A stretch of DNA of 64,000 nt from assembly GCA_947500875.1 (NCBI GenBank), contig CANMUN010000002.1:1-64000 (forward strand). Reading direction: 5' to 3'. The notes under the pieces are model-generated. The model made no database searches, was not told where the DNA came from, and saw only the letters and a list, made by a program, of their open reading frames with translations. Position 1 is the stretch's first letter; every line of letters starts with the position of its first letter. Source of the stretch: Flavobacteriales bacterium (lineage in GTDB: Bacteria; Bacteroidota; Bacteroidia; Flavobacteriales_D; Crocinitomicaceae). Below, in pieces: positions 46,772-56,357 of the stretch. Position numbers and translations under genes: made by a program.

Positions 46772-48062
46772 AAAGAAGATCTAATCCATGACAAAACAAC
46801 TGAGCGGCATGGGTGAGTTCTTCAACGGAATGCGCCGAGGAAACAAAACCCACTTCGTATCCGCTGGGCCCCAAATAAATTCCATGATTGAGCAGATAAT
46901 CGTGTAAACGGTTGAAAGAACTCATGTTGGGATCAATTTCATCGGCCCGATGGATGGTTTTTTTTCCATTGAACGAAAGCCAAAAGATGGAGGCCAAGGA
47001 AACAAGTTCAAAAGGGTATCCTTTAACCTTGGAATAGGCATTAATTCGCTCGACAAAACCGCGTGTTTTTGCTTCCATTTCACGGTAAAAATCAGGGGCC
47101 ATGCACAATTCTAATTGTGCAATACCTGCGGCCATGGCCACCGGGTTACCGGAAAGTGTTCCAGCCTGATAAACCGGGCCGTCCGGCGAAACACAAGCCA
47201 TTATTTCACAGGACCCTCCATAGGCGCCGACCGGAAGTCCTCCTCCAATGATTTTTCCGTAGGTTACGATATCGGGTTGAATGCCATAAAGTTCAACGGC
47301 TCCTCCAAAAGCCACCCGGAACCCCGAGATTACCTCATCAAAGATTAGCAACACCTTGTGTTTCCAGCAAAGCGACCGCAAGCATTGCAGAAAAGACAGG
47401 TCTTGCAGTAATAACCCGTTGTTTGCAGGAACCGGCTCTATGATTGCCGCGGCCAATTCGTTGCCGTAGGCTTTGAAGGTTTGTTCCAGGAGTTCGATGT
47501 CGTTGAGGGGCAACACAAGGGTCTCTTGTGCAATGGAATCGGGAACGCCTGCACTGGAAGAGGTGCCCAAGGTTACTAATCCGCTTCCTGCTTTTACTAA
47601 AAGGGAGTCTACGTGTCCGTGATAACAACCTTCAAACTTTAAAATTTTCGCCTTTTGGGTATAGCCCCTGGCCAAGCGAAGGGCGGACATTACCGCCTCG
47701 GTACCTGAGCTTACAAAACGCATCTTTTCCACATGAGGTAAACGCTCTTTGAGCATTTGGCCCAGTTCGTTTTCAAGGCGAGTAGGAGCACCGAAACTTG
47801 ATCCGTTTTTTAAGGTTTTGATGATTTTTTCTTCAACGTACGGATGCGCATGTCCGTGAATTAACGGACCCCAAGAATTGCAAAAATCGAGAAATTCATT
47901 ACCGTCTTCGTCCCACACACGGGACCCCTTTCCACGGGCGAAAAACAAGGGGGTGCCGCCTACGCCCTTAAAGGCCCTTACGGGAGAATTTACTCCGCCC
48001 GGAAACAGGCTTAAGGCCTTTTGGTAATGTCGTGCAGACTGCGTGCGGTTAAGTTGGCCCAT
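46758..48062 (-). CDS. hemL: Glutamate-1-semialdehyde 2,1-aminomutase
   Basis: 434 residues of the class III aminotransferase fold. The PLP Lys is in VTYGKIIGGGLPVGAYGG; SGTEAVMSALRLARG and FDEVISGFR match the family. It makes 5-aminolevulinate from glutamate semialdehyde for heme. It heads a leftward operon that continues into an SDR and three carotenoid genes, with overlaps throughout. The heme-carotenoid pairing is unusual. Divergent from kynU, 40 bases away. Confidence 0.96.
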   Translation of the reverse strand: MGQLNRTQSARHYQKALSLFPGGVNSPVRAFKGVGGTPLFFARGKGSRVWDEDGNEFLDFCNSWGPLIHGHAHPYVEEKIIKTLKNGSSFGAPTRLENELGQMLKERLPHVEKMRFVSSGTEAVMSALRLARGYTQKAKILKFEGCYHGHVDSLLVKAGSGLVTLGTSSSAGVPDSIAQETLVLPLNDIELLEQTFKAYGNELAAAIIEPVPANNGLLLQDLSFLQCLRSLCWKHKVLLIFDEVISGFRVAFGGAVELYGIQPDIVTYGKIIGGGLPVGAYGGSCEIMACVSPDGPVYQAGTLSGNPVAMAAGIAQLELCMAPDFYREMEAKTRGFVERINAYSKVKGYPFELVSLASIFWLSFNGKKTIHRADEIDPNMSSFNRLHDYLLNHGIYLGPSGYEVGFVSSAHSVEELTHAAQLFCHGLDLLYAGA

Positions 48063-48069
48063 TGTTCCT

Positions 48070-48077
48070 TATCTTTG
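48070..48077 (+). promoter_or_regulatory. -7 box TATCTTTG before kynU
   Basis: Exact TAnnTTTG match 25 bases before the kynU ATG, in the 40-base gap shared with the divergent hemL. Confidence 0.5.
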
Positions 48078-48102
48078 ACGCAAAAATACGAAACAGAAGC
48101 GG

Positions 48103-49377
48103 ATGAATTTTGAAAACTCTTTAGAATTTGCAAAAGCATTGGACGCCCAAGATCCCTTAAAGGCGCACCGAGAATCCTTTTTAATTCCAACGTTTGGCAA
48201 GAAAAACACCGTCTATTTCACGGGCAATTCTCTCGGACTTCAGCCTAAAAACGCGCAAAAGTACATTTTAGAAGAGCTGCAGGATTGGGCAAACTTGGGG
48301 GTAGAAGGGCATTTTGAGGCTCGAAGGCCGTGGTATTCTTATCACGAAATCTTAACGGAAAAAACCGCCCGAATCGTTGGGGCTTTACCCTTAGAGGTTT
48401 GCACCACCCATAGCCTTACCACCAACCTGCATTTGTTGATGAGCTCCTTTTACCGCCCCCAGGGCAAACGAACGAAAATTTTATGCGAAGCGAAAGCTTT
48501 TCCCAGCGATCAGTATGCCCTTGAAAGCCAAATAAGGTGGCATGGATTACCTGCTTCCGATTTGGTAATGGTTGGTCCTCGGGAAGGGGAACATCTAATT
48601 CACGAAGAGGATATTTATGCTAAAATTGATGCGTTAGGAGACGAATTGGCCTTGGTGCTCTGGGGAGGGGTAAATTATTACACCGGACAGTATTTCGACC
48701 TTCAGCAAATTACGCAAAAAGGCCATGCCGTAGGCGCGGTCGTTGGGTTTGATTTAGCCCATGCCGCGGGCAATGTGAATTTGCAGCTTCACGATTGGGG
48801 GCCCGATTTTGCTGCGTGGTGCGGATACAAATATTTGAACTCATCTCCCGGAGGGGTTTCCGGTTATTTTGTGCATGAACGTCATGCGTTTCGAAAAGAC
48901 CTTCCAAGGCTAGCGGGTTGGTGGGGACACAACAAAGAAAGCCGTTTCAAAATGGAGCCTGGGTTTGATCCTTTACCCGGCGCAGAGGGTTGGCAGTTGA
49001 GCAATGCCCCCGTTCTTGGAATGGCGGCTCATTTGGCCTCGCTAGAAATATTTGATGCTGCCGGAATGGAGGCTATTGGAAGGAAAAGAGATCTTCTTAC
49101 TGCGTATCTGTGGTTTGTGATTGATGAGGTTTCCAAAAGAATATCAGAAAACGGCGTTTTGGAAATAATCACCCCCGAAAACCCCGAAAAGAGGGGGGCT
49201 CAATTATCCATGTTGCTCGCAACACACGGCATAGAGTGTTTTAACCGCTTAAGCGCCTCCGGGGTAATAGCCGACTGGAGGGAGCCCAATGTAATCCGCG
49301 TTGCTCCTGCACCGCTCTACAATCGATTCGAAGACGTTTATTGGTTCGGTCAACACCTTTTCAAGGCGCTGCAATAG
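48103..49377 (+). CDS. kynU: Kynureninase
   Basis: 424 residues of a PLP enzyme. The lysine binding PLP is in CGYKYLNSSPGG; YFTGNSLGLQPK near the N-terminus and HSLTTNLHLLMSSFY are conserved. It cleaves kynurenine to anthranilate and alanine in tryptophan breakdown, or 3-hydroxykynurenine for NAD synthesis. No other kynurenine-pathway gene is adjacent. Its last 28 bases overlap the end of the convergent purN. Confidence 0.93.
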   Translation: MNFENSLEFAKALDAQDPLKAHRESFLIPTFGKKNTVYFTGNSLGLQPKNAQKYILEELQDWANLGVEGHFEARRPWYSYHEILTEKTARIVGALPLEVCTTHSLTTNLHLLMSSFYRPQGKRTKILCEAKAFPSDQYALESQIRWHGLPASDLVMVGPREGEHLIHEEDIYAKIDALGDELALVLWGGVNYYTGQYFDLQQITQKGHAVGAVVGFDLAHAAGNVNLQLHDWGPDFAAWCGYKYLNSSPGGVSGYFVHERHAFRKDLPRLAGWWGHNKESRFKMEPGFDPLPGAEGWQLSNAPVLGMAAHLASLEIFDAAGMEAIGRKRDLLTAYLWFVIDEVSKRISENGVLEIITPENPEKRGAQLSMLLATHGIECFNRLSASGVIADWREPNVIRVAPAPLYNRFEDVYWFGQHLFKALQ

Positions 49378-49928
49378 GCAAAAACAACTTCCGGAAAGTG
49401 CTGTAATTCCAAAAGCCGTATTTTTCGCTCCAAAGATTCCGGAGATTCTTCCGGTGAAAGTGAACAGCAAAATTGAGCTATAATTCTTCCTTCGTCGTAG
49501 TTTTCATTCACCAAGTGAACGGTAATTCCGCTTTCTTTTTCTTGGTTTTCAATTACTTTACGGTGCACATGAATGCCGTACATGCCTTTGCCTCCGTATT
49601 TTGGCAGCAAGGATGGGTGTAGGTTAAGTATTCTATCGGGAAAAAGGTTCAGTAATTCGGGGGTGATTTTACGCAAGAATCCCGCCAAAACAAGCACCTC
49701 TATTCGATGGTTTTCCACAAGAAGCTTCACTTTTGTGATGTCCCAGGGCTCGATGTGCTCAAAGGCAACCGCGGTTTGTGAGCAAAATTCGGACATCTCT
49801 GCATTTACTTGGGTTGATACGACCAACGCTACGCGTATACAATCCCCTTTCAACGATTGTTGAATTACGTTTTTGGCATTGCTGCCTTTTCCGGAGATCA
49901 TAAGTGCTATGCGGATGGGGTTTTGCAT
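49350..49928 (-). CDS. purN: Phosphoribosylglycinamide formyltransferase
   Basis: 192 residues. Family blocks are MISGKGSNAKNVIQ, VLAGFLRKITPELL and the catalytic region NLHPSLLPKYGGKGMYG with SGITVHLVNENYDEG. It transfers the formyl group from 10-formyltetrahydrofolate in the third step of purine synthesis. Divergent from acpP. Confidence 0.95.
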   Translation of the reverse strand: MQNPIRIALMISGKGSNAKNVIQQSLKGDCIRVALVVSTQVNAEMSEFCSQTAVAFEHIEPWDITKVKLLVENHRIEVLVLAGFLRKITPELLNLFPDRILNLHPSLLPKYGGKGMYGIHVHRKVIENQEKESGITVHLVNENYDEGRIIAQFCCSLSPEESPESLERKIRLLELQHFPEVVFAYCSALKRC

Positions 49929-50002
49929 GGCTCAAAATTAGGGAATACTGACCTTGGATTAGAGGTTTAGTTTTCCTTATAAAATAAAAAGAGCGAATTA
50001 TT

Positions 50003-50032
50003 TTGATTTTATCGAGTTTGTTTTTTTCTTTG
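50003..50032 (+). promoter_or_regulatory. Promoter of the acpP-fabF operon
   Basis: TTG at 50003-50005, a 19-base spacer, then TTTCTTTG at 50025-50032 (one mismatch to TAnnTTTG). The ATG of acpP follows 28 bases later, preceded by an A-rich stretch. Confidence 0.5.
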
Positions 50033-50060
50033 CAAGCTTAAACCTTTAAATAAAAGTAAG

Positions 50061-50297
50061 ATGTCTGAAATTAAAAGTAAAGTAATCGCCATCATTGTTG
50101 ATAAATTGAACGTTGAAGAAGCTGAAGTAACGGATACTGCAAGTTTCACGAATGATTTAGGTGCGGACTCTTTAGATACCGTTGAATTGATTATGGAATT
50201 CGAAAAACAATTTGGCATTTCCATTCCTGACGATAAAGCAGAAACCATTCAAACGGTTGGCGACGCGGTTTCGTACATCGAAGAAAACGCGAAATAG
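50061..50297 (+). CDS. acpP: Acyl carrier protein
   Basis: 78 residues, acidic, with the phosphopantetheine-attachment serine at S37 in [12 protein letters not shown]. It carries acyl chains during fatty-acid synthesis. fabF follows 20 bases downstream, the usual arrangement. The ORF is on the + strand. Confidence 0.98.
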   Translation: MSEIKSKVIAIIVDKLNVEEAEVTDTASFTNDLGADSLDTVELIMEFEKQFGISIPDDKAETIQTVGDAVSYIEENAK

Positions 50298-50317
50298 TAA
50301 AATTTTATTAGCAACCA

Positions 50318-51571
50318 ATGCAGTTAAAACGAGTCGTTGTAACTGGGCTTGGCGCGCTCACGCCCATCGGAAATTCTCTAGAAGAATATTGGGAAAACCT
50401 CCTTCAAGGGAAGAGCGGAGCAGCCAATATTCAGCAATTCGATGCGTCGTTGTTTAAAACGCATTTTGCGTGTGAGGTAAAGAATTTTGATGTTGAACAG
50501 TTTTTGGACCGTAAAGAGGCTCGAAAATTGGATCAATTCACCCAGTATGCTTTGGTTTCTGTAATGGAAGCAGTTGAGCACTCCAAAATATTAGAGTCTT
50601 CTCCGAATTTGGATAAAATCGGTGTGGTTTGGGGTTCTGGAATTGGTGGATTGAAAACGTTTCAAGACGAAGCACAAGGGTTTTTTGAAGGGGATGGAAC
50701 TCCCCGTTTCAACCCGTTTTTCATTCCTAAAATGATCGCGGATATCGCTGCGGGTCATATTTCTATAAAGTACGGTTTCCGCGGCCCCAACTATGTTACG
50801 GTTTCGGCTTGTGCCTCTTCGAACAATGCGCTAATTGATGCATTCAATTTGATTCGACTCGGAAAAGCAGATGCCATTGTGAGTGGAGGATCTGAGGCGG
50901 CAGTGAATGAAATGGGAATGGGAGGATTCAATGCACTGAAGGCTCTTTCCACGCGAAATGAATCTCCAGAAACGGCGTCACGCCCGTTCGATTCAGACCG
51001 GGACGGTTTTGTTTTAGGTGAAGGAGCAGGAGCGTTAATTCTCGAGGAGTACGAGCACGCAAAACGACGAGGAGCGACCATTTATGCTGAAATCGTCGGC
51101 GGAGGAATGTCGGGAGACGCCCATCACATAACCGCGCCACATCCGGAAGGAATAGGCGCCCGTAATACCATGATAGCAGCACTGGAGGACGCTGAAATCG
51201 CTCCGGATAAAATCGATTATATCAACGTTCATGGAACGTCGACTCCTTTGGGAGATGTTGCCGAAATCAAAGCCATTCAAGCGGTCTTCGGAGAGCATGC
51301 TTATGCATTGAACATCAGTTCTACGAAGTCCATGACAGGACACCTTTTGGGCGCAGCAGGAGCAATTGAAGCCATCGCTTGTGTTATGGCAGTTCGTAAC
51401 GATAAAGTACCACCGACGATTAATCATCAAACGGCAGACCCAGAAATTGATCCAAAAATGAACCTTACGTTGAATAAGGCCCAAGAAAGACCTGTGCAAT
51501 ATGCCATGTCGAATACGTTTGGTTTTGGTGGACACAATACCAGCGTAATCTTTAAAAAATACGTCCAATAA
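50318..51571 (+). CDS. fabF: Beta-ketoacyl-ACP synthase II
   Basis: 417 residues. The catalytic triad is Cys165 (VSACASSN), His in NVHGTSTPLGD and His in SMTGHLLGAAG; the GFGGHNTSVIF tail is conserved. It elongates acyl-ACP with malonyl-ACP. It shares the acpP promoter. The next gene, rnc, follows in the same frame directly after the TAA stop. Confidence 0.97.
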   Translation: MQLKRVVVTGLGALTPIGNSLEEYWENLLQGKSGAANIQQFDASLFKTHFACEVKNFDVEQFLDRKEARKLDQFTQYALVSVMEAVEHSKILESSPNLDKIGVVWGSGIGGLKTFQDEAQGFFEGDGTPRFNPFFIPKMIADIAAGHISIKYGFRGPNYVTVSACASSNNALIDAFNLIRLGKADAIVSGGSEAAVNEMGMGGFNALKALSTRNESPETASRPFDSDRDGFVLGEGAGALILEEYEHAKRRGATIYAEIVGGGMSGDAHHITAPHPEGIGARNTMIAALEDAEIAPDKIDYINVHGTSTPLGDVAEIKAIQAVFGEHAYALNISSTKSMTGHLLGAAGAIEAIACVMAVRNDKVPPTINHQTADPEIDPKMNLTLNKAQERPVQYAMSNTFGFGGHNTSVIFKKYVQ

Positions 51572-52291
51572 TTGGCTATATCCTTACGTATTTTACGCAA
51601 GAAACGAAGCGAAGAAGAGATTCTTTTAATACGTTTTATTATTGACCATTTTGGTTATCGTCCCAAAAAATTGGAGGTTTTTTGTACCGCATTAACCCAC
51701 CGATCCATGGAGTTAAGCGATGAATCTAAAAGCAACGAACGATTGGAGTTTTTGGGAGACGCAGTGTTAGATGCCGTGGTGGCAGAGTTGCTTTTTAAAA
51801 AGTTTCCTGGAAACGATGAAGGGTATTTGACCAAATTAAAATCGAAAGTGGTTAACCGTAAAACGCTGTCTGACATAGGAGAACGGATGAATATTCGATC
51901 GAAGTTGAGGTATAACGACTCTCGGCAAATAAATGTCGCTAGTTTGGAGGGAAATGCCTTTGAGGCGTTAATCGGAGCAATTTATTTGGACGGCGGTTTT
52001 GAAGTCGCGCGTAAATGCGTTCAAAACCACGTATTAAGGAAGTATGTCGATCTTAACAAACTTTTAGAAGAAGAAATAGATTTTAAATCGCGTTTAATTA
52101 TTTGGTGCCAAAAGAAGCGGTTAAAGTTCAGTTTTGATGTGGAAAGTGAACAGCATGTCCGCGGTTCTTGGGAATATGTGGTACAAATCCATATTAACGG
52201 AAGAGAATCTGGTAAGGCAAAAGGTCAATCTAAGAAACAAGCGGAACAATTGGCGGCTCAAGACACCTTGAAATTATTAGGTGAAATTTAA
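51572..52291 (+). CDS. rnc: Ribonuclease III
   Basis: 239 residues. The catalytic signature is NERLEFLGDAVLDAVVAELLF (shown in part), with the second acidic site in GNAFEALIGAIYLDGG; a dsRNA-binding domain fills about 165-235 (GKAKGQSKKQAEQLAAQ). It processes rRNA and degrades double-stranded RNA. The start is TTG at 51572, immediately after the fabF stop TAA and in the same frame; no ATG is available before residue 46. It probably depends on fabF translation for initiation. Confidence 0.93.
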   Translation: MAISLRILRKKRSEEEILLIRFIIDHFGYRPKKLEVFCTALTHRSMELSDESKSNERLEFLGDAVLDAVVAELLFKKFPGNDEGYLTKLKSKVVNRKTLSDIGERMNIRSKLRYNDSRQINVASLEGNAFEALIGAIYLDGGFEVARKCVQNHVLRKYVDLNKLLEEEIDFKSRLIIWCQKKRLKFSFDVESEQHVRGSWEYVVQIHINGRESGKAKGQSKKQAEQLAAQDTLKLLGEI

Positions 52292-52310
52292 AAGGCATTG
52301 TTTTTTTTCG

Positions 52311-52318
52311 TTACTTTG
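52311..52318 (+). promoter_or_regulatory. -7 box-like TTACTTTG before the small membrane gene
   Basis: One mismatch to TAnnTTTG (T in place of A at position 2), 15 bases before the ATG at 52334. Confidence 0.35.
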
Positions 52319-52333
52319 TAAAAACAATTAGGT

Positions 52334-52564
52334 ATGTGGACAGATTTTGTATACGCTATCGGTGACGCTTTTCAATGGTCGTTTGGTTTTTTCGAGTTCG
52401 TTCAGAATTATTTCAACAACCTCCTGCTTGCTTTAGGTTTTGTTGGGTTTGCTTACTGGATGAGCGTTCAAAACAAGCTGAGTAAAAAAGCAAACGTTCC
52501 ATCCGAAGTAAACGAGGATGGTTTCGAGGGTTGGTACAAGGAAGAGAATAGGCAGATTAAATAG
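52334..52564 (+). CDS. Small membrane protein, DUF6341-like
   Basis: 76 residues with a single clear membrane segment (YFNNLLLALGFVGFAYWM, about 27-44) and a charged tail. The aromatic N-terminus, FAYWM and the position after rnc resemble a small flavobacterial protein that I think is classed as DUF6341. Identification by memory is weak. Function unknown. It ends 20 bases before the hairpin terminator that also serves sdhB. Confidence 0.6.
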   Translation: MWTDFVYAIGDAFQWSFGFFEFVQNYFNNLLLALGFVGFAYWMSVQNKLSKKANVPSEVNEDGFEGWYKEENRQIK

Positions 52565-52583
52565 CATTAATTTTAAAGTAAAT

Positions 52584-52614
52584 AAAAAAGGGGAAGCACA
52601 AGCTTCCCCTTTTT
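52584..52614. terminator. Bidirectional hairpin terminator
   Basis: GGGGAAGC (52590-52597), loop ACAA, GCTTCCCC (52602-52609), flanked by an A-run on the left and TTTTT on the right. It can end both the small membrane gene and the convergent sdhB. Confidence 0.9.
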
Positions 52615-52630
52615 GTTTTGTATAACGGGT

Positions 52631-53398
52631 CTATTTGGAGGATTTTACCGCTGAAATAAGGAATTCCCGGTTCATTCTAGCAATGTTCTCTATGGAAATC
52701 CCTTTCGGACATTCTACTTCACAAGCGCCTGTATTGGTGCAATTACCAAAGCCTTCTTCATCCATTTGACGCACCATATTTAAAACGCGTTCTTGAGCTT
52801 CCACTTTTCCTTGAGGAAGCAAAGCATATTGAGAAACTTTAGCTCCTACAAAAAGCATGGCAGAACTGTTTTTACAAGCCGCAACACAAGCGCCACACCC
52901 GATGCACGCAGCCGCTTCAAAGGCTTTATCTGCGTCTTCTTTTGGAATGGGAATAGCATTGGCATCCATCGTCCTTCCGGAAGTATTAACGGAAACAAAA
53001 CCTCCCGCTTGTTGAATTCTATCAAACGCCGAACGGTCTACCACGAGGTCTTTTACAATAGGGAAGGCTCGAGACCTCCACGGTTCAACATAAATCGTTT
53101 CTCCGTCCTTGAATTTACGCATGTGAAGCTGACACGTGGTGGTACCTGTATCCGGACCATGCGCACGGCCGTTGATGTATAAAGAGCACATTCCGCAAAT
53201 ACCCTCACGGCAATCGTGATCGAAAGCTACCGGTGATTTTTGCTCGTTGATGAGCTGTTCGTTCAATTGGTCCAACATCTCAAGAAAGGAGCTGTCCGTA
53301 GAAACGTTATTTAAGGCATAGGTTTCCAAGGCCCCTTTGGCTTGGCTGTTTTTCTGCCGCCAAATTTTAAGCGTAATATTGATGAATTTCGTTGCCAT
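52631..53398 (-). CDS. sdhB: Succinate dehydrogenase/fumarate reductase iron-sulfur subunit
   Basis: 255 residues. The [2Fe-2S] ligands are in [16 protein letters not shown] with a later Cys in TTTCQL; two further clusters use [15 protein letters not shown] and [14 protein letters not shown]. It passes electrons between SdhA and the quinone site of SdhC. It is the last gene of sdhCAB, 8 bases after sdhA. Confidence 0.96.
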   Translation of the reverse strand: MATKFINITLKIWRQKNSQAKGALETYALNNVSTDSSFLEMLDQLNEQLINEQKSPVAFDHDCREGICGMCSLYINGRAHGPDTGTTTCQLHMRKFKDGETIYVEPWRSRAFPIVKDLVVDRSAFDRIQQAGGFVSVNTSGRTMDANAIPIPKEDADKAFEAAACIGCGACVAACKNSSAMLFVGAKVSQYALLPQGKVEAQERVLNMVRQMDEEGFGNCTNTGACEVECPKGISIENIARMNREFLISAVKSSK

Positions 53399-53406
53399 AA
53401 TTTTCG

Positions 53407-55419
53407 TTATTTATAGTTTCGTGCTGCGATTTTAATGAATTCATAGTCCAGCTTTTCTTCATGTAGAGTAGCTTTACTTGCATCTGGACCCGTATATTCC
53501 CATGCCGCCACCATTTTATACCGCTCGTCGTTGCGTAGGGTTTCTCCTTCTCCGTCTTGATATTCCTCCCTAAAGTGTCCTCCGCACGATTCATTTCGGT
53601 TCAAGGCGTCCACGGCCATCAATTGACCTAGCTCTAAGAAATCAGCAACACGAAGGGCTTTTTCCAATTCAGGATTCAATTCGTTGGCATCCCCCGGAAC
53701 TTGTACGTCTCGGTAAAATTCTTCGCGTAATGCAGCAATTTCCTCTGTGGCCTGTTTAAGCCCGGCCTCATTTCGTCCCATTCCAACTTTATTCCACATG
53801 ATCAGACCGAGTTTTTTGTGGAAGTAATCCACAGAACGAGAGCCTTCATTGCTTAGGAACATCTGGATCCGGTCCTTTACTTCTTTTTCCGCCGCATCAA
53901 ATTCGGGTGCATCCGTAGAAACTTTACCGGTTCGAATGTCATCGGCCAGATAATTCGAGAGGGTATAAGGCAATACGAAGTAACCGTCGGCTAAGCCCTG
54001 CATCAAAGCGGATGCGCCAAGACGGTTTGCACCGTGGTCGGAAAAATTCGCCTCACCCGTTACAAAACAACCGGGAATGGTGCTTTGCAAGTTATAATCA
54101 ACCCATACTCCCCCCATGGTGTAATGCACTGCGGGATATATCTTCATCGGCGTTTCATACGGATTTTCATCCGTGATTTTTTCGTACATCGCAAAAAGGT
54201 TTCCATACTTTTCTTCAATCCACTTTTTCCCCAAGGCTAGGATGGTTTCTTGCGAAGGATTATGGTCTCCTTTGGCGTAGGCCGCTTGTTTTCCTTTGCT
54301 TTGAATTTCCGATGAAAAATCAAGGTATACGCCCTCGTTTGTATCGTTGGCTTCAATGCCGATACCGGCATCGCAACGTTCTTTTGCGGCGCGAGAAGCA
54401 ACGTCTCTAGGAACTAAGTTGCCAAACGCAGGATATCGGCGCTCCAAGAAATAATCTCGCTCGTCTTCGGCAATTTGAGTTGGTTTTAAACGGCCTTCAC
54501 GAATGGCTTCTGCGTCTTCTTTTTTCTTCGGCACCCAAATTCTTCCCGAGTTTCTCAAGGACTCCGACATCAACGTTAGTTTCGACTGATTGGTTCCGTG
54601 AACCGGGATGCACGTAGGGTGAATTTGCACAAAGCAAGGATTGGCAAAGTATGCGCCTCTTTTGTGAACCTTCCATCCCGCAGAAACGTTGCTTCCCATC
54701 GCATTTGTGGAGAGGAAGTACACGTTCCCGTAGCCTCCTGAGGCAATTACCACCGCATGAGCGCTGTGCCGTTCAATTTCTCCCGTAATCAGATTCCGTG
54801 CAATAATCCCTCGGGCTTTTCCATCGATGACCACCAAGTCCATCATTTCATGACGGCTGTACATCGTTACTCTACCTTGTCCAATTTGACGTGAAAGCGC
54901 GGAATACGCTCCCAAAAGCAGTTGTTGTCCTGTTTGACCCGCAGCATAAAACGTTCGTTGTACTTGGGTCCCTCCAAACGAACGGTTGTCTAATAATCCC
55001 CCGTATTCTCTTGCGAAAGGAACTCCTTGAGCAACGCATTGATCGATAATGTTTCCGGAAACTTCTGCCAAACGGTAAACGTTGGCTTCGCGGGCGCGGT
55101 AATCTCCACCCTTAATGGTGTCATAAAACAAACGATAAACAGAGTCTCCGTCGTTTTGGTAGTTTTTCGCAGCGTTGATGCCTCCTTGTGCTGCAATGGA
55201 ATGCGCTCTTCGCGGCGAGTCTTGGAAACAAAAAGCTTTTACATTGTACCCCATCTCGCCAAGGGAAGCTGCGGCAGAAGCTCCGGCCAAACCGGTTCCA
55301 ACAACGATTACATCGATTTTTGGACGGTTATTGGGCGCTACCAATTTCATGTGGTTTTTGTGGTTGGTCCACTTTTCAGCTAAGGGGCCTTCCGGTATTT
55401 TAGCGTCTAATTTTGACAT
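53407..55419 (-). CDS. sdhA: Succinate dehydrogenase flavoprotein subunit
   Basis: 670 residues, the long Bacteroidetes form. The FAD site begins [19 protein letters not shown], and the covalent-flavin His is in [19 protein letters not shown] (shown in part). The catalytic Arg/His region is [10 protein letters not shown] and [10 protein letters not shown]. It oxidises succinate to fumarate in the citric acid cycle. It is 18 bases after sdhC. Confidence 0.97.
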   Translation of the reverse strand: MSKLDAKIPEGPLAEKWTNHKNHMKLVAPNNRPKIDVIVVGTGLAGASAAASLGEMGYNVKAFCFQDSPRRAHSIAAQGGINAAKNYQNDGDSVYRLFYDTIKGGDYRAREANVYRLAEVSGNIIDQCVAQGVPFAREYGGLLDNRSFGGTQVQRTFYAAGQTGQQLLLGAYSALSRQIGQGRVTMYSRHEMMDLVVIDGKARGIIARNLITGEIERHSAHAVVIASGGYGNVYFLSTNAMGSNVSAGWKVHKRGAYFANPCFVQIHPTCIPVHGTNQSKLTLMSESLRNSGRIWVPKKKEDAEAIREGRLKPTQIAEDERDYFLERRYPAFGNLVPRDVASRAAKERCDAGIGIEANDTNEGVYLDFSSEIQSKGKQAAYAKGDHNPSQETILALGKKWIEEKYGNLFAMYEKITDENPYETPMKIYPAVHYTMGGVWVDYNLQSTIPGCFVTGEANFSDHGANRLGASALMQGLADGYFVLPYTLSNYLADDIRTGKVSTDAPEFDAAEKEVKDRIQMFLSNEGSRSVDYFHKKLGLIMWNKVGMGRNEAGLKQATEEIAALREEFYRDVQVPGDANELNPELEKALRVADFLELGQLMAVDALNRNESCGGHFREEYQDGEGETLRNDERYKMVAAWEYTGPDASKATLHEEKLDYEFIKIAARNYK

Positions 55420-55437
55420 CGTGATGAGATTAAATCG

Positions 55438-56283
55438 TTATTTCAAATAAATTAAAACGGTGATAAGGGCAAACAACCCGGGAACAAGTACAGCGAAAAG
55501 TTTTCCTGCATTGTGGATTAGTGGCGTGTAACGCTTGTGGTTCAGACCGAGGGACTGAAATCCCGAAGCGAAACCGTGCCACAAGTGAAATGCTAAAGCG
55601 CCCATAGAAAACACATACAAGAGCATGTAAGCTAGGGCCATATCATTTTTCTTCGGGTTGAAGAAGTCCATAACCACCGTATGCAAATCTTTGTATCCTT
55701 CCGCAACTTTAACGTTGATGCTGGCCATATAAAGTTCAGTCTTGTTTTTTACCACTACTTCATCGCTTTTGGGGATGATTTGCATGTTGTGGGTATAATA
55801 CACTTCTTGTTTTTGAGCAGCTCCCATTGGGCCCGGTACAGAAACGGTGTAGGTGTGTAAAGGAATGTCTTCTTTAATTTTCGCTTTCCACCAAAAATTG
55901 GCCATGTGGGTTACAATGAAAACAAGAATCAAAGTTCCCAATACTGCCATGTAGCGTGAGGGTAGAGCGCTGTTGGCTCCAGGCTTGCTGTAAGCATAGC
56001 CTTGAGGTCGAGCTTTTTTGTTTTGGTAGGTAAGGTAAAACCCTTGTGCCGCGTGAAAAATAATGGAAAAATACGTCACATACGAAAGCACCTTGATAAA
56101 AGGATTATGTCCCATGAAATAGGCATATTCGTTAAAGGCTCTACGGCCTTCTTCACCTGTTTTCAAGATTAACTGCATGTTCCCGGCAAGGTGACCTATT
56201 AAAAAGGTGCAAAGGAATAAACCGGTTAAGGCCATCCATACCTTTTTAACAATGGAAGAGTTGAGCATGGTTTTTATCGACAT
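55438..56283 (-). CDS. sdhC: Succinate dehydrogenase cytochrome b subunit
   Basis: 281 residues with five membrane segments (near 16-33, 63-80, 112-128, 213-231 and 257-278) and His residues in several of them that can bind two hemes (LIGHLAGN, IFHAAQGFY, IVTHMANFWW, FHLWHGFASG). A soluble insert of about 80 residues between segments 3 and 4 fits the Bacteroidetes form. One subunit replaces the SdhC and SdhD pair. A consensus -7 box lies at 56303-56310. Confidence 0.92.
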   Translation of the reverse strand: MSIKTMLNSSIVKKVWMALTGLFLCTFLIGHLAGNMQLILKTGEEGRRAFNEYAYFMGHNPFIKVLSYVTYFSIIFHAAQGFYLTYQNKKARPQGYAYSKPGANSALPSRYMAVLGTLILVFIVTHMANFWWKAKIKEDIPLHTYTVSVPGPMGAAQKQEVYYTHNMQIIPKSDEVVVKNKTELYMASINVKVAEGYKDLHTVVMDFFNPKKNDMALAYMLLYVFSMGALAFHLWHGFASGFQSLGLNHKRYTPLIHNAGKLFAVLVPGLFALITVLIYLK

Positions 56284-56302
56284 AAGTTAATTTTTAACGT
56301 TA

Positions 56303-56310
56303 CAAAGGTA
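56303..56310 (-). promoter_or_regulatory. -7 box TACCTTTG of sdhCAB
   Basis: The reverse strand reads TACCTTTG, an exact TAnnTTTG match 19 bases before the sdhC start. Confidence 0.55.
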
Positions 56311-56357
56311 CGGCTATCAACAAATAAATCCGCGGTGGGTTTTTATTTAGAATGATT

